This document shows positions 20,768 to 28,754 of a stretch of DNA of 58,178 bases, piece after piece. The stretch is from Rhodospirillales bacterium (GTDB taxonomy: Bacteria > Pseudomonadota > Alphaproteobacteria > Rhodospirillales > Shumkoniaceae): assembly GCA_014859895.1 (NCBI GenBank), contig JACZKS010000001.1, positions 1 through 58,178 of the forward strand, written 5' to 3'. Positions within the stretch are counted from its first letter, which is position 1. Every line of letters begins with the position of its first letter. A program made the translations under genes and the position numbers. The notes beneath the pieces are model-generated. The model was not told where the DNA came from. It saw nothing but the letters and a program-made list of their open reading frames with translations, and did not search any database.

Positions 20768-21284
20768 CGCCATCCCTCTGCGCCGGCCCGCTGTCCCGGC
20801 AGGCGGAACACAGGCCGGCCAGTTCGATGGTGCGCCGCTGCAAGATGAACCCGGCGCGCGAGGCGGCGTCGGCGATGGCGTGGTCCAGCTTACCGTCGCT
20901 GATCTCGGCAACCCGGCCGCAGGCGCGGCAGATCAGCAACTGCCATGCGTGGTCTTGGCCCGGCTTGGTGCAGCCGACGAAGGCGTTGAGGCTTTCGATG
21001 CGGTGGATCAATCCGTTCTCCAGCAGGAACTCGAGGGCGCGATAGACCGTGGGCGGCGCCGTGGTGCCGCGCTCGTTCGTCAGCATGGTCAGGATGTTGT
21101 AGGCGCCGACCGGCTTGTGGCTGCTCCACACCGCCTGCAGGACCCGCCGGCGGAGCGGTGTCAGGCGGACCTGGCGCCGCTCGCAGATCGCGACGGCGCG
21201 ATCCAGCGCCTCGTCGACGCAGCTTGCGTGATCGTGGTCGGTTTCGGGGAAGCCCCCGGCCAGGTCCTGATGACGATCGGTCAT
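20751..21284 (-). CDS. zur: Zinc uptake regulator Zur (Fur family)
   Basis: 177 residues. Fur-type winged helix ([35 protein letters not shown]), with the dimerisation zinc site formed by C119/C122 (CRAC) and C159/C162 (CSAC). The His/Asp-rich N-terminus (ETDHDHASC) is common in alphaproteobacterial Zur. With zinc it represses uptake genes. Its position between znuCB and the divergent znuA, and the Zur-box-like palindrome at 21341, support Zur over Fur or PerR. Confidence 0.92.
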   Translation of the reverse strand: MTDRHQDLAGGFPETDHDHASCVDEALDRAVAICERRQVRLTPLRRRVLQAVWSSHKPVGAYNILTMLTNERGTTAPPTVYRALEFLLENGLIHRIESLNAFVGCTKPGQDHAWQLLICRACGRVAEISDGKLDHAIADAASRAGFILQRRTIELAGLCSACRDSGPAQRDGDGALV

Positions 21285-21340
21285 AATCTCCTCACCGGCG
21301 CTTGACGGAGCGACGGGCCGCCCTCATATAGCCGTCATGC

Positions 21341-21355
21341 TGATATAGTATAACA
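21341..21355. promoter_or_regulatory. Candidate Zur box in the zur/znuA divergent promoter
   Basis: TGATATAGTATAACA is a 15-base near-perfect palindrome centred on one G, with a single mismatched pair. It lies in the 103-base space between zur and znuA. The AT-rich 7-1-7 form fits Fur-family operators of the Zur type. A possible znuA -35 (TTGACG, 21303-21308) and -10 (CATATA, 21325-21330) lie just upstream, so a bound Zur would block transcription. Confidence 0.7.
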
Positions 21356-21387
21356 TTTTCGTTTGTCATCGCCCGGAGCCCCAAAAC

Positions 21388-22377
21388 ATGCGCCTCGCCC
21401 ATCTTTCCTCATCGCTCCCCGCCCTGGTTGCCGTCGGGCTGATCGCCCTTGTGCCTCGCCTCGCCGTGGCCGAACCCACGGTGGTGGCCAGCATCCCGCC
21501 GGTCCACTCCCTGGTTGCCGGGGTGATGGAAGGTATCGGCGATGCGCATCTGCTGGTCAAGGGTGGCGCTTCGCCCCATACCTACGCGTTGCGCCCATCG
21601 GATGCCACCCTGCTCAACCGCGCCGACATCGTCTTCTGGGTAGGAGAAGAGTTGGAAGCCTTCCTCGTCAAGCCGTTGGCGGCCCTGGGTGGCGGCGCCG
21701 ACGTGGTGGCCCTGTCGAAGGCGCCGAGGCTCAAGCTGCTGGCCGCCCGAGAAGGCGGCCTTTGGGAAGAAGACGAGGATGAACATGAGCATGAGGCCGG
21801 TGGCGACCACGAGGATGAACATGAGCATGAGCATGAGCATGAGCATGGAGCCCATGACATGCACGTGTGGCTCGATCCCGCCAACGCCGAAGTCATGGTC
21901 GAGGCCATCGTCGCCACGCTGGTGCGCCGCGACCCGGCCCACGCCAAGGCCTATGCCGCCAACGGGGCCAGTCTGCGCGGGCGCATCGAAGGACTGAAGA
22001 GCGAGATCAAAGCAACCCTTGCCCCGGTGGCTGGCAAGCCGTTCATGGTTTTCCACGACGCCTATCAGTATTTCGAGGAGGCTTTCGGGCTCAAGGCGGT
22101 CGGCGCCCTTTCGGTCGCTCCCCAGCGGCTGCCGGGTGCCAAGCGCCTGGGCGAGTTGCGCGAGCGGCTGGTTTCGGCCGGCGTCGGCTGTGTCTTCCGC
22201 GAGCCGCAGTTTGCGCCCAAGCTGGCCGAAACGCTGGTCGACGGCACGCCGGCTCGCATCGGCGTGCTCGATCCCTTGGGGGCCGGACTAAAGTCGGGGC
22301 CGGACCTTTATTTCCGCCTGCTGAAATCCAATGCCGAGGCGCTCAGGAATTGCCTGGAAAGCAAGCCGGCCGGTTGA
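21388..22377 (+). CDS. znuA: Zinc-binding periplasmic protein
   Basis: 329 residues with a signal peptide ending near VAEPT. A cluster A-I metal-binding protein: H39-type residue in SIPPVHSLVAGVM, H64-type in GGASPHTYALRPS, H in DMHVWLDPANAEV, and the C-terminal LDPLGAG. Between the second and third sites a flexible loop (residues ~132-155) is packed with Glu, Asp and His, including a run of EH pairs. This loop distinguishes zinc- from manganese-type proteins. It delivers Zn2+ to ZnuBC. Confidence 0.95.
   Translation: MRLAHLSSSLPALVAVGLIALVPRLAVAEPTVVASIPPVHSLVAGVMEGIGDAHLLVKGGASPHTYALRPSDATLLNRADIVFWVGEELEAFLVKPLAALGGGADVVALSKAPRLKLLAAREGGLWEEDEDEHEHEAGGDHEDEHEHEHEHEHGAHDMHVWLDPANAEVMVEAIVATLVRRDPAHAKAYAANGASLRGRIEGLKSEIKATLAPVAGKPFMVFHDAYQYFEEAFGLKAVGALSVAPQRLPGAKRLGELRERLVSAGVGCVFREPQFAPKLAETLVDGTPARIGVLDPLGAGLKSGPDLYFRLLKSNAEALRNCLESKPAG
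21817..21846 (+). repeat. Hexanucleotide tandem repeat encoding the His-rich loop of ZnuA
   Basis: Five tandem units of GAGCAT (the first is GAACAT) encode five Glu-His pairs in the ZnuA loop. A related broken copy precedes it at 21781-21792. Slippage would change loop length in steps of two residues without breaking the frame. Confidence 0.85.
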
Positions 22378-22433
22378 CAGGAACGGCCCGACGGTCGATG
22401 TAAAGGGCCCTTTCATTCCGGAGACAGCCGTTC

Positions 22434-22844
22434 ATGACCGACAACACCCAAAAGGCCGCCCCGGGCACCGTTCCCGCAGGCATCAAGTTCAATGCCGACG
22501 GCTTGGTGCCGGCCATCGCCCAGCAGTTCGATTCCGGCGAGGTGCTGATGATGGCCTGGATGAACGCCGAATCGATCGCCGAGACGCTGGCCACCAGCCG
22601 CGTCTGCTATTGGTCGCGCTCTCGCGGCAAGCTGTGGCGCAAGGGCGAATCCTCGGGCCAGGTGCAGACCCTCAAGGACTTCCGCTGGGACTGCGACGGC
22701 GACACCCTGCTCCTGCTGGTCGACCAGATCGGCGTCGCCTGCCACACCGGCCGGCGCAATTGCTTCTACAACGCGATGCGCGACGGCAAGCCGACCGTCA
22801 TCGCCGAGGTTGAGATCGCGCCGGAGAAGCTGTACGGGCAATGA
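22434..22844 (+). CDS. hisI: Phosphoribosyl-AMP cyclohydrolase
   Basis: 136 residues, a stand-alone HisI without the HisE domain. The metal ligands are present: D86/C87/D88 in RWDCDGD, C103 in GVACHTG and C110 in RRNCFYN. The enzyme opens the purine ring of phosphoribosyl-AMP in histidine synthesis and needs Zn2+ and Mg2+. It overlaps the COG0523 GTPase by four bases. Sitting after znuA and coupled to a metallochaperone gene, it may be a zinc-priority target. I see no separate Zur-like palindrome in the 56 bases before it. Confidence 0.94.
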   Translation: MTDNTQKAAPGTVPAGIKFNADGLVPAIAQQFDSGEVLMMAWMNAESIAETLATSRVCYWSRSRGKLWRKGESSGQVQTLKDFRWDCDGDTLLLLVDQIGVACHTGRRNCFYNAMRDGKPTVIAEVEIAPEKLYGQ

Positions 22845-23881
22845 CCGAAGCCCCGGCGCCCGATTCCACCGCCCTGCCGGTTTCCGTCATCACCGGCTTC
22901 TTGGGGAGCGGCAAGACCACCCTGTTGAACGCCCTTCTCGCCCATCCCGGCATGGGCGAGACGGCGGTGTTGATCAACGAGTTCGGCGAGGTCGGGATCG
23001 ACCATCTGCTGGTCCGCAAGATCGACGAGACCATCGTGCTGCTCAATTCCGGATGCCTGTGCTGCAGCGTGCGGGGCGACATGATCACGGCCCTGCGCGA
23101 CCTTTTCCTCAAGCGGGTGAAGGGCGACGTGCCGCCGTTTGCCCGCGCCGTCATCGAAACGACCGGGCTGGCCGACCCGGCGCCGATCATCCATACGCTG
23201 ATGAGCGATCCGTTGCTGGGGGCGCGTTATCGCCTGGACGGCGTCATCGCCACCGTCGATGCCGTACATGGCGAGGGCCAGCTCGACGGCCACCCGGAAG
23301 CGGTCAAGCAGGCGGCCATGGCCGATCGCCTGGTGCTGACCAAATGCGACCTGGCGACCACCGAGGCGGTCGATGCCCTGGAGGCGCGGCTGCGGCGGCT
23401 CAACCCGGCGGCGCCCCTTCTTAAGGCCGATCACGGCGAAGTGCCACCAGCCGCCCTGTTTCCGGCCGGCCTGTACGATCCCGCCACCAAGACGTCCGAC
23501 GTGACCGGTTGGTTGAACGCCGAAGCCTACGCGGAAACCGACCACGATCATGGACATGGACACGACCACGGCGTCAACCGCCACGACGACCGTATCCACG
23601 CCTTCTGCCTGACCTTCGAGACGCCGCTGGATTGGGACCGCTTCCTGCGCTGGATGGAGATCCTGCAATCGGCGCGCGGCGAAAGCCTGCTGCGGATCAA
23701 GGGCATCCTCGACGTGGCGGGCGAAAACCGGCCGGTCGCCATCCATGGCGTCCAGCACGTCTTCCATCCGCCGGCCGTTCTCGGCGCCTGGCCATCGGCG
23801 GATCATCGCTCGCGCGTCGTCTTCGTCACCCGTGACCTCGGGCAGGCCGCCGTCGAGGCCGCCTGGCGGGCCGTCGCCTGA
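22841..23881 (+). CDS. COG0523/CobW-family metallochaperone GTPase (ZNG1-like)
   Basis: 346 residues. G1 loop GFLGSGKTT (19-27), the metal-binding CLCC motif (72-75) in NSGCLCCSVRGD, the switch VIETTGLADPAPI and the NKCD-like LTKCD are all present. A His/Asp run (HDHGHGHDHG, near 233-244) precedes the CobW C-terminal domain. COG0523 proteins use GTP to insert metals into client proteins. Position in a zinc locus and overlap with hisI favour a zinc chaperone over the cobalamin protein CobW. Confidence 0.88.
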   Translation: MTEAPAPDSTALPVSVITGFLGSGKTTLLNALLAHPGMGETAVLINEFGEVGIDHLLVRKIDETIVLLNSGCLCCSVRGDMITALRDLFLKRVKGDVPPFARAVIETTGLADPAPIIHTLMSDPLLGARYRLDGVIATVDAVHGEGQLDGHPEAVKQAAMADRLVLTKCDLATTEAVDALEARLRRLNPAAPLLKADHGEVPPAALFPAGLYDPATKTSDVTGWLNAEAYAETDHDHGHGHDHGVNRHDDRIHAFCLTFETPLDWDRFLRWMEILQSARGESLLRIKGILDVAGENRPVAIHGVQHVFHPPAVLGAWPSADHRSRVVFVTRDLGQAAVEAAWRAVA

Positions 23882-23956
23882 CGGCCCGTTTACCTTTCGT
23901 TTACCTTACTGCATTTAACTTGCGTTCCGAGGGACCTGTCGCTTGGAGGGGAGTCC

Positions 23957-24280
23957 ATGCGCGAATCCGTTGTCTATCGGCCTTTGGTGCGCCCGTCGTC
24001 TCGTCTGGTCGTTCCGCCATCACCTGAAGGTTTTGACGTCAGGATCGAGGGGGATCAGGACGGCATCTTCGACGGCCGGTCGATTACCGTGGAGCAAGGC
24101 GCCTCGATCACCGGCGAACTGGGCGGCGACGTCATCGAGATCTACGGCGTGGTTCGCGGCCGCATCCGCGGCCGGGCCGTACGCGTTCGGGCGACCGGCC
24201 GCATCGAGGGCGAGGTCGAGTACGGCACGCTCAAGGTCGATCCCGGAGCCACCATCAACGCCCGCTGCGTTCCCTGCTGA
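23957..24280 (+). CDS. Bactofilin-like polymer-forming protein
   Basis: 107 residues. The central part (GRSITVEQGASITGELGGDVIEIYGVVRGRIRGRAVRV) shows the short, regularly spaced beta-helix repeats of bactofilins (PF04519), with the hallmark GxIxGxV spacing continuing in ATGRIEGEVEYGTLKVDPGATI. Bactofilins form nucleotide-free filaments that organise envelope or cell-shape proteins. The flanking tails are short and proline-rich. No obvious partner such as a M23 peptidase is nearby. ATG 23957 follows GGAGGGG. Confidence 0.82.
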   Translation: MRESVVYRPLVRPSSRLVVPPSPEGFDVRIEGDQDGIFDGRSITVEQGASITGELGGDVIEIYGVVRGRIRGRAVRVRATGRIEGEVEYGTLKVDPGATINARCVPC

Positions 24281-24313
24281 CGGAGCACGGCATTTTCGGC
24301 TAGGCTTTCCTCC

Positions 24314-24676
24314 ATGAAAGCGGCCTCGCAAACCCGACCGGCCGTGATGGTGCGGCCGCGCATTTCCATTGGCGGCGCCATCGCCATTGGCCCCGGCAAG
24401 ATCGACCTGTTGTGCCGGATCGCCGAAAGCCGATCGATCAGCGCCGCGGCGCGCGCCATGGGGCTGCCCTACAAGCGGGCGTGGCTGCTGATCGATTCCC
24501 TCAACCGCGGCTTCGGACGGCCGGTCGTGGAGGCGATTGCCGGGGGAAAGGGCGGCGGCGGCGCCCGGCTGACGCCTCTGGGCGAGGCGCTGATCACCCA
24601 CTATGCGGCACTGGAGGCCAAGCTCAACGCTACGGCACAGCCTGAACTCGATGCCTTGAGCAACCTCGCCGACTGA
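24314..24676 (+). CDS. ModE-type DNA-binding protein without molbindin domain
   Basis: 120 residues, essentially one LysR-like winged helix: KIDLLCRIAESRSISAAARAMGLPYKRAWLLIDSLNR, then GGGGARLTPLGEALITHYAALEA. This is the N-terminal DNA-binding domain of ModE; the C-terminal molybdate-binding (TOBE) domains are absent. It lies directly before modABC and a Mo-box-like inverted repeat, so control of molybdate uptake is likely. How it would sense molybdate without the binding domain is unclear. Confidence 0.86.
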   Translation: MKAASQTRPAVMVRPRISIGGAIAIGPGKIDLLCRIAESRSISAAARAMGLPYKRAWLLIDSLNRGFGRPVVEAIAGGKGGGGARLTPLGEALITHYAALEAKLNATAQPELDALSNLAD

Positions 24677-24716
24677 TTTCCCGTCCTGGTTTTTAAGAAT
24701 CGCTGTTGCCCAACGA

Positions 24717-24748
24717 CATGCGTTATATCATTTTTGTCCTAACGCATG
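24717..24748. promoter_or_regulatory. Candidate Mo-box (ModE operator) upstream of modA
   Basis: CATGCGTTA (24717-24725) and TAACGCATG (24740-24748) are perfect nine-base arms separated by 14 bases. The known Mo-box has CGTTATATA and TATATAACG half sites, which likewise leaves 14 bases between CGTTA and TAACG. The left half continues TATC, close to consensus. The site sits 31 bases before the modA start and next to a modE-like gene, so repression by molybdate-bound regulator is expected. Confidence 0.72.
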
Positions 24749-24778
24749 ATTTAAATGAATGCCGCAAAGGAAACCTCC

Positions 24779-25567
24779 ATGCGACCCCTTGCCTCCCTCC
24801 TCTGCGCGACGGTCCTGATACTGGGTCTTTCCACCGCCCGTGCCGCCGATGCTCCACCCATCGCCGCGGCGGCCGATCTTAAGTTCGCGCTGGCCGAAGC
24901 CGCCTCGCGTTTCGAGCGGGACACCGGCCTGGCCCTTAAGCTGACGTTCGGCTCGTCGGGGAACTTCACCCACCAGATCGAGCAGGGCGCCCCTTTCCAG
25001 TTGTTCCTGTCGGCGGACGAGAACTTCGTGTTCCGGCTGGCCGACAAGGGGCTGACAGCGGACCGCGGCGTGCTCTATGCCATCGGCCGCGTGGTGCTGT
25101 TCGCGCCCCACGGCTCGCCGCTCCACGTAGACTCCGAACTGCGGGATCTGAAGGCGGCCTTGGCTGACGGCCGCATCAAACGCTTCGCCATCGCCAATCC
25201 CGACCACGCGCCTTACGGCCGTGCCGCCCACTCCGCCCTTCGTCACTCCGGCCTTTGGGAGACCATCGAGGGCAGGCTTGTACTGGGCGAGAACGCCTCG
25301 CAGGCCATGCAGTTTGCCGCCTCGGGGTCGAGTCAGGGCGGCATCGTACCGCTGTCCCTGTCCAAGGCCGACGAAATCGCCAAGCTCGGCACCTTCGCCT
25401 TGATCCCCGCTGAATGGCATGCCGACGAGCCGCTGCGTCAGCGCATGGCGCTCACCAAATCCGCGGGGGCCACCGCGCGGGCCTTCTACGACTACCTGCA
25501 AAGGCCGGTGGCGCGCGAAATCCTGGTGCGGTATGGGTTCGCGCTGCCCGGCGAACGCGTCAACTAG
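24779..25567 (+). CDS. modA: Molybdate-binding periplasmic protein
   Basis: 262 residues from the ATG at 24779, which has AAAGGA upstream; ATG 24755 would add eight residues before the signal peptide. The signal peptide ends near ARAADAPP. Family segments are AAAADLKFALAEAASRFE, LTFGSSGNFTHQIEQGAPFQLFLSAD and ALRHSGLWETIEGRLVLGENASQA. ModA captures molybdate or tungstate in the periplasm and passes it to ModB. It ends 12 bases before modB. Confidence 0.93.
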   Translation: MRPLASLLCATVLILGLSTARAADAPPIAAAADLKFALAEAASRFERDTGLALKLTFGSSGNFTHQIEQGAPFQLFLSADENFVFRLADKGLTADRGVLYAIGRVVLFAPHGSPLHVDSELRDLKAALADGRIKRFAIANPDHAPYGRAAHSALRHSGLWETIEGRLVLGENASQAMQFAASGSSQGGIVPLSLSKADEIAKLGTFALIPAEWHADEPLRQRMALTKSAGATARAFYDYLQRPVAREILVRYGFALPGERVN

Positions 25568-25579
25568 GGGCGCCGAGCG

Positions 25580-26254
25580 GTGGATTGGACCGCCATTGCG
25601 CTGTCGGCCGAATTGGCGCTGGCGACGCTTTTCCTCCTGATGCCGCTGGCCATTGCAACGGCGCGCTGGCTGGCCATCACGGAGTTCAAGGGCAAGCCGT
25701 GGATCGAGGGCCTGCTGGCCCTGCCGCTGGTGTTGCCGCCGACAGTGCTCGGATATTACCTGCTGGTGGCGATGGGCGCCCATTCGCCACTCGGGCGCGC
25801 CTTCGAGGCCCTGGCCGGGCAGACGCTGGCCTTCAGCTTTCCGGGCCTGGTGGTCGCCTCCGTGGTGTTTAACATCCCCTTCGCCGTGCAGCCCGTCCAG
25901 CGGGCCTTCGAAGCGATCCCGTTGGACGTCCGGGAGGCGGGGCAGTGTTGTGGCCTGACCTTCTGGCAGGCCTTGCGCAAGGTGGAACTGCCGCTGGCCT
26001 GGCCGGGCATCCTGTCGGCGGCGGTGATGACCTTTGCCCATACGCTCGGCGAGTTCGGCGTTGTGCTGATGGTCGGCGGCAACATCCCCGGCGAAACCAA
26101 GACAGTCGCTATTGCCATCTACGACAAAACGCAGTCCTTCGACCACGCCTCGGCCGGCGCCATGTCGCTGCTCCTGCTGGTGATATCGCTGGTCACCATC
26201 GCCATCAGCTACGGGCTGGTCGAACGCCTGATGAAAAGGCGGCGCGCGCCATGA
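25580..26254 (+). CDS. modB: Molybdate ABC transporter permease
   Basis: 224 residues from a GTG start at 25580. Five or six membrane helices, with LPLVLPPTVLGYYLLVAMG and the cytoplasmic coupling loop EAGQCCGLTFWQALRKVELPLAWPGI (EAA motif), followed by TFAHTLGEFGVVLMVGGNIPGETKT, which is characteristic of ModB. It overlaps modC by the ATGA junction at 26251-26254. Confidence 0.95.
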   Translation: MDWTAIALSAELALATLFLLMPLAIATARWLAITEFKGKPWIEGLLALPLVLPPTVLGYYLLVAMGAHSPLGRAFEALAGQTLAFSFPGLVVASVVFNIPFAVQPVQRAFEAIPLDVREAGQCCGLTFWQALRKVELPLAWPGILSAAVMTFAHTLGEFGVVLMVGGNIPGETKTVAIAIYDKTQSFDHASAGAMSLLLLVISLVTIAISYGLVERLMKRRRAP

Positions 26255-27384
26255 GCCTCGTCCTCGAGCTTCGCCACGACGGCCCCCTGTTGGACTTTCG
26301 GGCCGAGATTCCAGAGGGCCGCATCACCGGCCTGGTCGGCCCCTCGGGCAGCGGCAAGACGTCCATCCTGCGGGCCGTTGCCGGCCTGCTGCGGCTCCGC
26401 CACGCCCGGGTGGCGATGGACGGGGACATCTGGGACGATGCCGTCGTCCACCGACTGACCCGCGAGCGCTCCATCGGCTTCGTGCCGCAGCACTACGGGC
26501 TGTTCCCGCACATGACGGCTCTGGGCAACGTCGAGACCGCCCTCACTCACCTGTCGCGGGTGCCGCGCAGGGTTCGCGCGGCCCGCTGTCTGGCGTTGGC
26601 GCACGTAGAAGGACTGGAAGCGCGCTATCCCGGCGAACTGTCAGGCGGCCAACGGCAGCGCGTGGCGCTGGCCCGCGCCATCGCCCGTGAACCGCACCTT
26701 CTGCTGCTCGACGAGCCGTTCTCGGCGGTCGATCGCAGTACGCGAAAGCGCCTCTACGTAGAACTGCGCCGCCTGCACGAACAGTTGCGGACAACCGTCG
26801 TGCTGGTCACCCACGACCTCGACGAGGCGGCGCAGTTGGCCTCCCACCTTTGCCTGATCAGCCACGGCCAACTGGTGCAGGCCGGGCCGACGGCCGAGGT
26901 GCTGACCCGCCCCCGCACCGAGCGGGCGGCCCGTCTGCTGGACATTCCCAACGTCTTCGAGGCGGCCGTTGAAACTCCGCCCTCCGAGGGAATGGTCCAT
27001 TTGCGTTGGGGGCCGCACCGCCTCAGCGCCGTGGCTGCCGCGGCCGATTGTCCCCATTCAACGGTTCGCTGGGCGGTCCTGCCCACCAACGTGCTGCTGG
27101 CGCGCCAGGACAAGCCGTGGGGTGACCACCTGGAGAACCCGGTTCCAGCCGTGGTCGAAGAAGTCATCGAACTGGGCGCCGACGTCGTTGTCTGGCTGCG
27201 GCCTGGAGGCCTGCCGGATACCAGACTGCAGATACGCCTGCCGATCCGCGCGGTGCGGCGCTACGCCGTGGCCCGGGGCGCCGAGGTGACGGTCTGCCTG
27301 CGGGTGGCCGACATCATCCTTCTCGGTGATGACGAACCGCCCCCTGCCCCCGCCGTCATTCCTGCGGTGTCATCTCCCGTTTGA
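26251..27384 (+). CDS. modC: Molybdate ABC transporter ATPase
   Basis: 377 residues. ATPase motifs: Walker A GPSGSGKTSIL, signature LSGGQRQRVALARAIA, Walker B LLLLDEPFSAVD and switch VTHDLDEAAQLA. The region after ~240 carries a TOBE-like regulatory domain (PVPAVVEEVIELGADVVVWLRPGG). It drives molybdate import. Its 3' end overlaps the convergent carbonic anhydrase-like gene by 29 bases. Confidence 0.93.
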   Translation: MSLVLELRHDGPLLDFRAEIPEGRITGLVGPSGSGKTSILRAVAGLLRLRHARVAMDGDIWDDAVVHRLTRERSIGFVPQHYGLFPHMTALGNVETALTHLSRVPRRVRAARCLALAHVEGLEARYPGELSGGQRQRVALARAIAREPHLLLLDEPFSAVDRSTRKRLYVELRRLHEQLRTTVVLVTHDLDEAAQLASHLCLISHGQLVQAGPTAEVLTRPRTERAARLLDIPNVFEAAVETPPSEGMVHLRWGPHRLSAVAAAADCPHSTVRWAVLPTNVLLARQDKPWGDHLENPVPAVVEEVIELGADVVVWLRPGGLPDTRLQIRLPIRAVRRYAVARGAEVTVCLRVADIILLGDDEPPPAPAVIPAVSSPV

Positions 27385-27880
27385 TGCGCTGCCAGGCCTT
27401 GATGTATTCCAGCGGCCCCTTGCGGATGCGCGCGATATGTTCCTCGGTCAACTCGCGCACGACCTTGCCGGGCGAGCCCATGACCAGGCTGCGGTCGGGG
27501 ATCTCCTTGCCTTCGGTGACCAGCGCATGGGCGCCGATCAGGCAGTCTTTGCCGATCCTGGCGCCGTTCAGCACGGTGGCGCCGATGCCGATCAGCGAGC
27601 CGTCGCCGATGGTACAGCCGTGCAGCATGACCATGTGGCCGACCACCACGTTGGCGCCGATGGTCAGCGGCATATCGAAATCGACGTGCAGCACCGAGCC
27701 GTCCTGGATATTGGTGTTCTCGCCGATGATGATCGGCGCGAAGTCGCCGCGCACCGTGGCGTTCCACCAGATGCTGGCGTTCTTGCCGAGCCGCACGTCG
27801 CCGATGACGGCGGCGTTGGGGGCGATCCAATAGTCGTCGCCTTCGGTGACGACGCGGCTTTCACCCAGGGCGTATTTCAT
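27356..27880 (-). CDS. Gamma-carbonic anhydrase family protein
   Basis: 174 residues from the ATG at 27880. A left-handed beta helix of hexapeptide repeats: IAPNAAVIGDVRLGKNASIWWNATVRGDF, IIIGENTNIQDGSVLHVD, and VVVGHMVMLHGCTIGDGSLIGIGATVLNGA. The metal histidines would be H in SVLHVD, and H and H in VGHMVMLHG. Family members include true carbonic anhydrases (Cam), complex I gamma-CA subunits, and PaaY/CaiE-like proteins. Catalysis is possible; its role is unproven. Confidence 0.88.
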   Translation of the reverse strand: MKYALGESRVVTEGDDYWIAPNAAVIGDVRLGKNASIWWNATVRGDFAPIIIGENTNIQDGSVLHVDFDMPLTIGANVVVGHMVMLHGCTIGDGSLIGIGATVLNGARIGKDCLIGAHALVTEGKEIPDRSLVMGSPGKVVRELTEEHIARIRKGPLEYIKAWQRIKREMTPQE

Positions 27881-27936
27881 GGCGACTACATTCCTTGTCT
27901 GTCGATGGGATTTCGGTGGGCGAAGGTCCGGCGACG

Positions 27937-28581
27937 TCAGGCACCACTCCCGAACCAGGCAAGATGGTCGGCGACCTGGTTGAACCCCCGCCACGTCATG
28001 TCCAGCGCCACATAGGTGATCAGGATGAGGCCGACATAGACGATCCAGCGGTAGCGGTTCATCAGGCCGGCGATGAAATTGGCCGCCACTCCCATGAGAG
28101 CGATGGAGAGCGCCAGCCCGAAGATCAGGATCATCAAATGCTCGTGGGCGGCGCCGGTGACCGCCAGGATGTTGTCGAGCGACATCGAGACGTCAGCCAC
28201 GATGATGGCGATCAGCGCGCTGCGGAAGCTTCTGGACTGGGGCAGAGGAGAAATGTCGTCGCCGCCCATCCCCCTTTTCTCCGCCGCCCGGCGTTCCTTG
28301 GAGTCGGCGCGGATCTGGCGCCACAGGTTCCAGGCGACCCACAAGAGCAGCAGGCCGCCGGCGAACAGCAGGCCGACCACCTTGAGCAGGAAGAAGGCGA
28401 TCATCGCGAAGCCCATGCGGGTCAGCGCGGCGACCACGATGCCTATGGTGATGGCCCGACGGCGCTGATGGGGCGGCAGGCCGGCGGCGGCGGCTCCGAT
28501 AACGATGGCGTTGTCGCCCGACAGCACGAGGTCGATGCCGATGACCGTGAAAAAGACGGCGACTTCCTCACCGGTAAACAT
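27937..28581 (-). CDS. TerC-family integral membrane protein (YjbE-like)
   Basis: 214 residues from the ATG at 28581. About seven membrane helices with the paired acidic motifs of the family: TVIGIDLVLSGDNAIVIGAA and ALIAIIVADVSMSLDNILAV. TerC/Alx/YjbE proteins are linked to manganese export or to metal loading of exported enzymes. It lies 56 bases upstream of the gamma-CA gene on the same strand, so the two may be co-transcribed. I looked for a yybP-ykoY manganese riboswitch upstream and do not see one. Confidence 0.88.
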   Translation of the reverse strand: MFTGEEVAVFFTVIGIDLVLSGDNAIVIGAAAAGLPPHQRRRAITIGIVVAALTRMGFAMIAFFLLKVVGLLFAGGLLLLWVAWNLWRQIRADSKERRAAEKRGMGGDDISPLPQSRSFRSALIAIIVADVSMSLDNILAVTGAAHEHLMILIFGLALSIALMGVAANFIAGLMNRYRWIVYVGLILITYVALDMTWRGFNQVADHLAWFGSGA

Positions 28582-28701
28582 GGTCGGGTCTGGCGTCCTA
28601 ATGGTTCCGAGGAATGCGGCATGTCCGCGGGGACGCCGCATAACACATCCGACGGTGGATTGCCATCGGAACCGGCCGCCTGGACCGCCTGCGGGAAGAC
28701 C

Positions 28702-28738
28702 GGAAAAATGCGGGAGGCCGGACGAATCCGGCCTCCCG
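28702..28738 (-). terminator. Intrinsic terminator after the sugar-acid dehydratase gene
   Basis: CGGGAGGCCGGA (28711-28722) pairs perfectly with TCCGGCCTCCCG (28727-28738) around a four-base loop. Read on the minus strand the stem is followed by CATTTTTCC. It starts 17 bases after the stop of the 28755-30482 gene, so it ends that operon. Confidence 0.88.
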
Positions 28739-28754
28739 TAGTCGACTCACCGAA

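Noticed and set aside
21817-21846. Short tandem repeats as a CRISPR remnant
   Set aside because: They are in-frame hexamers inside znuA with no spacers.
22378-22433. Second Zur box upstream of hisI
   Set aside because: No AT-rich palindrome comparable to 21341-21355 is visible.
28582-28640. Possible yybP-ykoY manganese riboswitch before the TerC-family gene
   Set aside because: The short leader lacks the conserved loop sequences of this riboswitch.
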